DNA of 64,000 bases from Bog-473 sp963836605 (GTDB lineage: Bacteria > Actinomycetota > Acidimicrobiia > Acidimicrobiales > RAAP-2). Below, piece after piece: positions 60,663 to 64,000 of this stretch. The notes under the pieces were generated by a model, which was given only the letters and a program-made list of their open reading frames with translations, searched no databases and had not been told where the DNA came from. Position 1 is the stretch's first letter; each line of letters opens with the position of its first letter. The position numbers and the translations under genes are program-made. Location: NCBI GenBank assembly GCA_963836605.1, contig CAWIKB010000008.1:385124-449123 (forward strand), read 5' to 3'.

Positions 60663-61873
60663 ACGAGAAGCACGATGCGGACCGCCTGGTCTTGATCTCC
60701 GCCGACGGCCACGCCGGCGGTAACCATGAGCAGTACCGCTCATATCTCGAGTCGAGGTATCTCGACGAGTTCGATGCGTGGCGGAGTCGCTACAGCAATC
60801 CATTCAAGGACCTGACCGGCGGCACTCGAAACAGGAACTGGGACGACGAACGCAGGTTGGCAGAGCTCGAAGCCGATGGGGTCGTGGCCGAAGTTCTCTT
60901 TCCCAATACCATTCCCCCCTTCCTTCCGACGGGTGCCGTTGTTGCGCGACCGCCGGGACCTGAAGACTACGAGCTTCGGCTGGCAGGAGTCCGGGCTCAC
61001 AACCGCTGGTTAGCGGATTGGTGCGCCGGGCAGGCTGACAGGCGAGCTGGCATTGGGCAGATCTTCCTGAACAACCTGGATGACGCCATTGCAGACGTCA
61101 GATGGTGTCATGAGCACGGCCTGCGAGGTGGTGTGCTCGTGCAACCGGTGCCTGACGACATGAAGCACATAAAGCCGCTCTATGCGCCTGACCATGATCC
61201 ACTCTGGGCCGTCTGTGAGGAACTAGGTGTGGTGGTCAACACTCATTCCGGTGGCGCAGGGATGCCCGCCTATGGACCCTACGAAGCAGCCGGGATCCTC
61301 TGGATCGCTGAGACGACCTTCTTCTCTCGGCGACCGCTGACTCAGATGCTCGTCGGCGGCGTGTTCGAACGATTCCCGGCGCTCCGCTTCGTGCTCACCG
61401 AGCAAGGAGCATCATGGATCGCGCCCCTGCTGGCTCAACTCGATTCCTATCACGGCCAAATGAAATCGGTCGGACGTATCGGCGAGCTCAAGTACGACTC
61501 CGACAGGGTGCTGCCTCTCAAGCCAAGCGAATACTTCAAGCGGAACTGCTGGGTTGGAGTGAGCTTCCCTTCACCGGTTGAGGCTGCGTCGCGGGAAGAC
61601 ATCGGCGTGGATCGGTTCATGTGGGGGAGCGACTACCCACACGACGAATCCACCTATCCGCACACCCGCGAAGGGCTGCGCCGCGCCTTTGCCGGCACGC
61701 CCAAGGACGAGCTCCAACAGATCCTTGGGGGCAATGCAGCAAAGGTCTACGACTTCGACATAGCTCGGCTTAGCCCGCTTGCGCAAAGGGTCGGACCGAC
61801 TTTCGAAGAGCTTTCCGAGCCCTTTGTGGGCATCCCTGAGGGCAACCGCTCTCCCGCCTTCACGCGGGCATGA
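60659..61873 (+). CDS. Amidohydrolase_2-family metal-dependent hydrolase
   Basis: A 404-residue TIM-barrel amidohydrolase. Metal and catalytic elements: I-S-A-D-G-H-A-G near residue 13, N-T-H-S-G-G near 196, L-T-E-Q-G-A-S-W near 245 and G-S-D-Y-P-H-D-E near 322. This is a complete set. Members include decarboxylases and hydrolases. ATG start overlaps the PLP-enzyme stop (ATGA); its own stop overlaps the SDR start. Longer in-frame readings lie inside the upstream gene. Confidence 0.88.
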   Translation: MNEKHDADRLVLISADGHAGGNHEQYRSYLESRYLDEFDAWRSRYSNPFKDLTGGTRNRNWDDERRLAELEADGVVAEVLFPNTIPPFLPTGAVVARPPGPEDYELRLAGVRAHNRWLADWCAGQADRRAGIGQIFLNNLDDAIADVRWCHEHGLRGGVLVQPVPDDMKHIKPLYAPDHDPLWAVCEELGVVVNTHSGGAGMPAYGPYEAAGILWIAETTFFSRRPLTQMLVGGVFERFPALRFVLTEQGASWIAPLLAQLDSYHGQMKSVGRIGELKYDSDRVLPLKPSEYFKRNCWVGVSFPSPVEAASREDIGVDRFMWGSDYPHDESTYPHTREGLRRAFAGTPKDELQQILGGNAAKVYDFDIARLSPLAQRVGPTFEELSEPFVGIPEGNRSPAFTRA

Positions 61874-62715
61874 CGAGGTCCCCGTCTGGAGCTGGACCCA
61901 AGCGATTGGCAGGCCGACGAGCGCTCGTGACGGGAGCGAGCCGTGGTATCGGAGCGGCTACAGCGCAGCGCCTGGCGGCCGAAGGAGCCGATGTGGCCGT
62001 GACGGCCAGGACTGCAGACAGTCACACCACCCTTTCGGGCTCCCTACGTGAGACGACGGACAGGTTGAGCGGATTCGGAGGGAAGGCCGTCGCGGTTCTG
62101 GCGGATCTGACCGATCCCGAAGAGCGCTCGACGATCGTCCCTCGGGCAGTGGAAGGTCTTGGTGGCCCGATCGACATCTTGATCAACAACGCTGCTGCGG
62201 CCATCTACCAGCCACTCATCGACTTTCCTTTGAAGCGCAGAAGGTTGATCTTCGAGGTGAATGTCCACGCTCCAATGGATCTGGCCCAGGCTGTCCTCCC
62301 TGAGATGATGGAGCGAGGCGAAGGCTGGATCGTAAATGTCTCGAGTGCAACGGCTCATCTCTCGGAGCCACCTTTCCAGGTCGGTCGTCTGGGCTCAGCG
62401 ACTGGGATTTACGGCGCATCGAAGGCTGCTCTCAACCGGCTGACAAACGCCTTGGCCGTTGAAGTTGAATCATCCAAGATTCGGGTGAACACCGTCGAGC
62501 CCCGGTCCGCCGTAATGAGCGAAGGTGCGGAGGTTCTCATTGGCGGCCCACTGAGCCAGGACCAAGTGGAGTCGATGGAGGAGATGGTCGAGGCAATCGT
62601 CGCGCTCTGCGATTGCCCGCCCGAGCGGACCGGTCTGACTCATGTGAGCCTCGATCTGCTGGCAGAGCTTGCACTTCCGGTCCGCCGCCTCGACGGGACG
62701 CCGCTGGCGGGTTGA
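61870..62715 (+). CDS. Short-chain dehydrogenase/reductase
   Basis: A 281-residue classical SDR. Cofactor motif T-G-A-S-R-G-I-G near residue 21, N-N-A-A-A near 101 (one residue variant of N-N-A-G), catalytic Ser in V-S-S-A-T near 157, and Y-G-A-S-K near 181. Last gene of the coupled operon. It would oxidise or reduce an alcohol/ketone of the pathway's substrate. It is convergent with the frameshifted TetR gene behind it, only 5 bases away. Confidence 0.88.
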   Translation: MTRSPSGAGPKRLAGRRALVTGASRGIGAATAQRLAAEGADVAVTARTADSHTTLSGSLRETTDRLSGFGGKAVAVLADLTDPEERSTIVPRAVEGLGGPIDILINNAAAAIYQPLIDFPLKRRRLIFEVNVHAPMDLAQAVLPEMMERGEGWIVNVSSATAHLSEPPFQVGRLGSATGIYGASKAALNRLTNALAVEVESSKIRVNTVEPRSAVMSEGAEVLIGGPLSQDQVESMEEMVEAIVALCDCPPERTGLTHVSLDLLAELALPVRRLDGTPLAG

Positions 62716-62720
62716 AGCTG

Positions 62721-63358
62721 CTAGCGGGCGACGCGCTTCTGCGGATGTCGAGATGAAACACCTGCGCTTGTACTGAGGCCAGCGTCGGTGAACATTGACT
62801 TGAATGTCTGCGCGAGCGCTTTGGGCGATGGAACAGGCAGACCGAGTGCCTCCATGAGGCCGAGGCCGAGTTCCGCTGACCACAAAGCCGTCACCGCTGT
62901 TCTCATGTCTATGCTGGGATTGCCATTGTGGGCCAACCGATCCTCGAGACCGCCCGCCCAAGCTGAAAGGTGGCGATCAAGAAGTCTCTGGAGCCTCTGG
63001 CGTACCTCAGCATCCGAGCGCGCTGCGGCCGCTCCTTCGAGAATCAGGGCACGGAGCTTGGCGCGGCCAGCGAAAGCCAAGAGGTTGTACTCGACCAGAT
63101 CGGCCGGTGACCCAGATTCGACGAGGTCGGTGGGTAACTGCTCGAGATCTTGGTCGATACGGGCCTCAATCACTTCAACGAGGAGAACCGCTTTATTGGC
63201 GAAATTGCCATAGATGGAACCGGTCGTCACTGACGTGGCGCGGCCAGGTCGCGGACCGTGACCGCTCGGTATCCACGTGACGCAAAGAGCTCGATGGCAG
63301 CGTCAATCAGTCGGGACTGAGTCGCTACCGCCTTAGGCGAATCCCGGAGGGCACCCAA
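62721..63358 (-). pseudogene. TetR-family regulator, frameshifted in the DNA-binding domain
   Basis: The C-terminal part (from 63230 down) is T-T-G-S-I-Y-G-N-F-A-N-K followed by a ligand domain with L-W-S-A-E-L-G-L-G-L-M. The N-terminal half of the helix-turn-helix (L-I-D-A-A-I-E-L-F-A-S-R-G-Y then V-T-V-R-D-L-A-A) is in another frame. One missing base near 63238 would join them. The start may be TTG 63358. If the lesion is real, no DNA-binding protein is made. Confidence 0.7.
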
Positions 63359-64000
63359 GTGGAGTGACAGAGCCTTGAACTGACTTGGCCGAACTTGCGG
63401 ACCGTGCGTTTCCCCTTTGTGGGCGTGGCCGACACGGACTTGCTGGGACCATCAGTTGTTTCGAGTGCGCTCAGGTAAGTGCTGACAAATGTTGCCAGCT
63501 GGCTCGACTTAATGCGGGTCGCGCCCAATGCGTCTAGTACGCCGAGCCCGAGCTCAATGGACCACAGGGAGCGGACCAATGCATCCATGTCGATGCGGCG
63601 ATCCACGGTGTTACTTTTTGCCAGTCCCGGTAGTCATCAATCCACCCTTTGAGGAGATCGCCGAGCACCGGATTCAAATGATTTGGAGGATCAGTGTCTG
63701 TCGCGCTGTCGCTGCAGCTTCAACGAGCAGCGCCCGCATTGTGGCGCGCTCTGACAGTCGAAGAAAGCTTTGATGGAGGAATTGCGGAAGCGGCATTTCG
63801 GTGCGGGACCGCTCCATATCCCCTCGAACACGTCGTTCGAGCACCTCCGCCAGAAGGTCGCCTTTGCTCCGGAAGTTTGAGTAGATGGCGCCGGTCGTGA
63901 GTCCAAGGGTGCTGGCGAGGTCACGCACCGACACCGGTGCGTAGCCTTCGGAAGCGAACTGATCGGCTGCGAGATCCAGCAGACGTGAGCGAATGTCGTC
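63325..64000 (-). pseudogene. Second TetR-family regulator, two frame lesions, cut by window edge
   Basis: From the edge the frame reads L-L-D-L-A-A-D-Q-F-A-S-E-G-Y, then V-R-D-L-A-S-T-L-G-L-T-T-G-A-I-Y-S-N-F. It stops near 63674. The expected continuation (L-N-P-V-L-G-D-L-L-K-G-W-I-D-D-Y-R-D-W) is in another frame, and the C-terminal part (S-L-W-S-I-E-L-G-L-G-V-L-D-A-L) in a third, with a short A run near 63620 where one A seems missing. It is similar to the TetR next to it, with which it overlaps, so a tandem duplication is likely. The start lies outside the window. Confidence 0.65.

Overview
This window is GC-rich chromosomal DNA that looks actinobacterial. The signs are an F420-type LLM-oxidoreductase remnant, an RskA-type anti-sigma factor, many TetR and MarR regulators, a P450 beside a Baeyer-Villiger-type monooxygenase, and chains of genes whose stop and start codons overlap. 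The mix of ferritin-like/cupredoxin genes, PF10118 proteins and amidohydrolase operons would fit an Acidimicrobiia-like lineage, but that placement is inference. No rRNA, intact tRNA or CRISPR array was found.

Layout. 0-7.3 kb: a stress and metal block (CsbD, DUF1206, CYTH-CHAD, hemerythrin, HAD phosphatase, anti-sigma-type ATPase, bacterioferritin-like). 7.4-9.7 kb: an IS3-family element with clear inverted repeats, lying in the 5' end of an IS1595-type transposase gene. 10.1-19.2 kb: an operon of two ferritin-like proteins plus a cupredoxin, Tat export genes (tatC, tatB, divergent tatA), and two paralogous ECF sigma factors around one anti-sigma factor. 19.8-23.6 kb: a sulfatase and an exported alpha/beta hydrolase, separated by repeats. 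23.8-37 kb: a catabolic accessory region with two PF10118 proteins, P450, an NAD-dependent dehydrogenase, SDR, VOC protein, Baeyer-Villiger-type monooxygenase, amidohydrolase, epoxide hydrolase and TetR regulators, with repeat-filled gaps. 37.5-46.7 kb: an acyl-CoA synthetase, a four-subunit 2-oxoacid:ferredoxin oxidoreductase and three sugar- or hydroxyacid-type enzymes in one translationally coupled run. 46.7-56 kb: a plastic region with decayed genes, MarR/TetR-controlled hydrolases and a DDE transposase inserted near a truncated hydrolase. 56.3-62.7 kb: an operon of three amidohydrolase_2 proteins, a SnoaL-like protein, a MarR regulator, a PLP-fold enzyme with His in place of the usual Lys (like the ColD/RfbH sugar dehydrases), and an SDR. 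62.7-64 kb: two frameshifted TetR genes, the last cut by the window edge.

How the genes may work together. The 31-37 kb run suggests oxidation of a ketone to an ester or lactone followed by hydrolysis. The 38.6-45.7 kb run suggests stepwise oxidation of a sugar or cyclitol-like acid to a 2-oxoacid and then an acyl-CoA, with electrons going to ferredoxin. The 56-62.7 kb operon combines decarboxylase/hydrolase-type TIM barrels with a sugar-dehydrase-type PLP enzyme, an unusual pairing and the best candidate here for undescribed chemistry. Eight loci carry apparent frame lesions, several in short homopolymers. Either local gene decay or sequence error is possible, and raw reads would decide.
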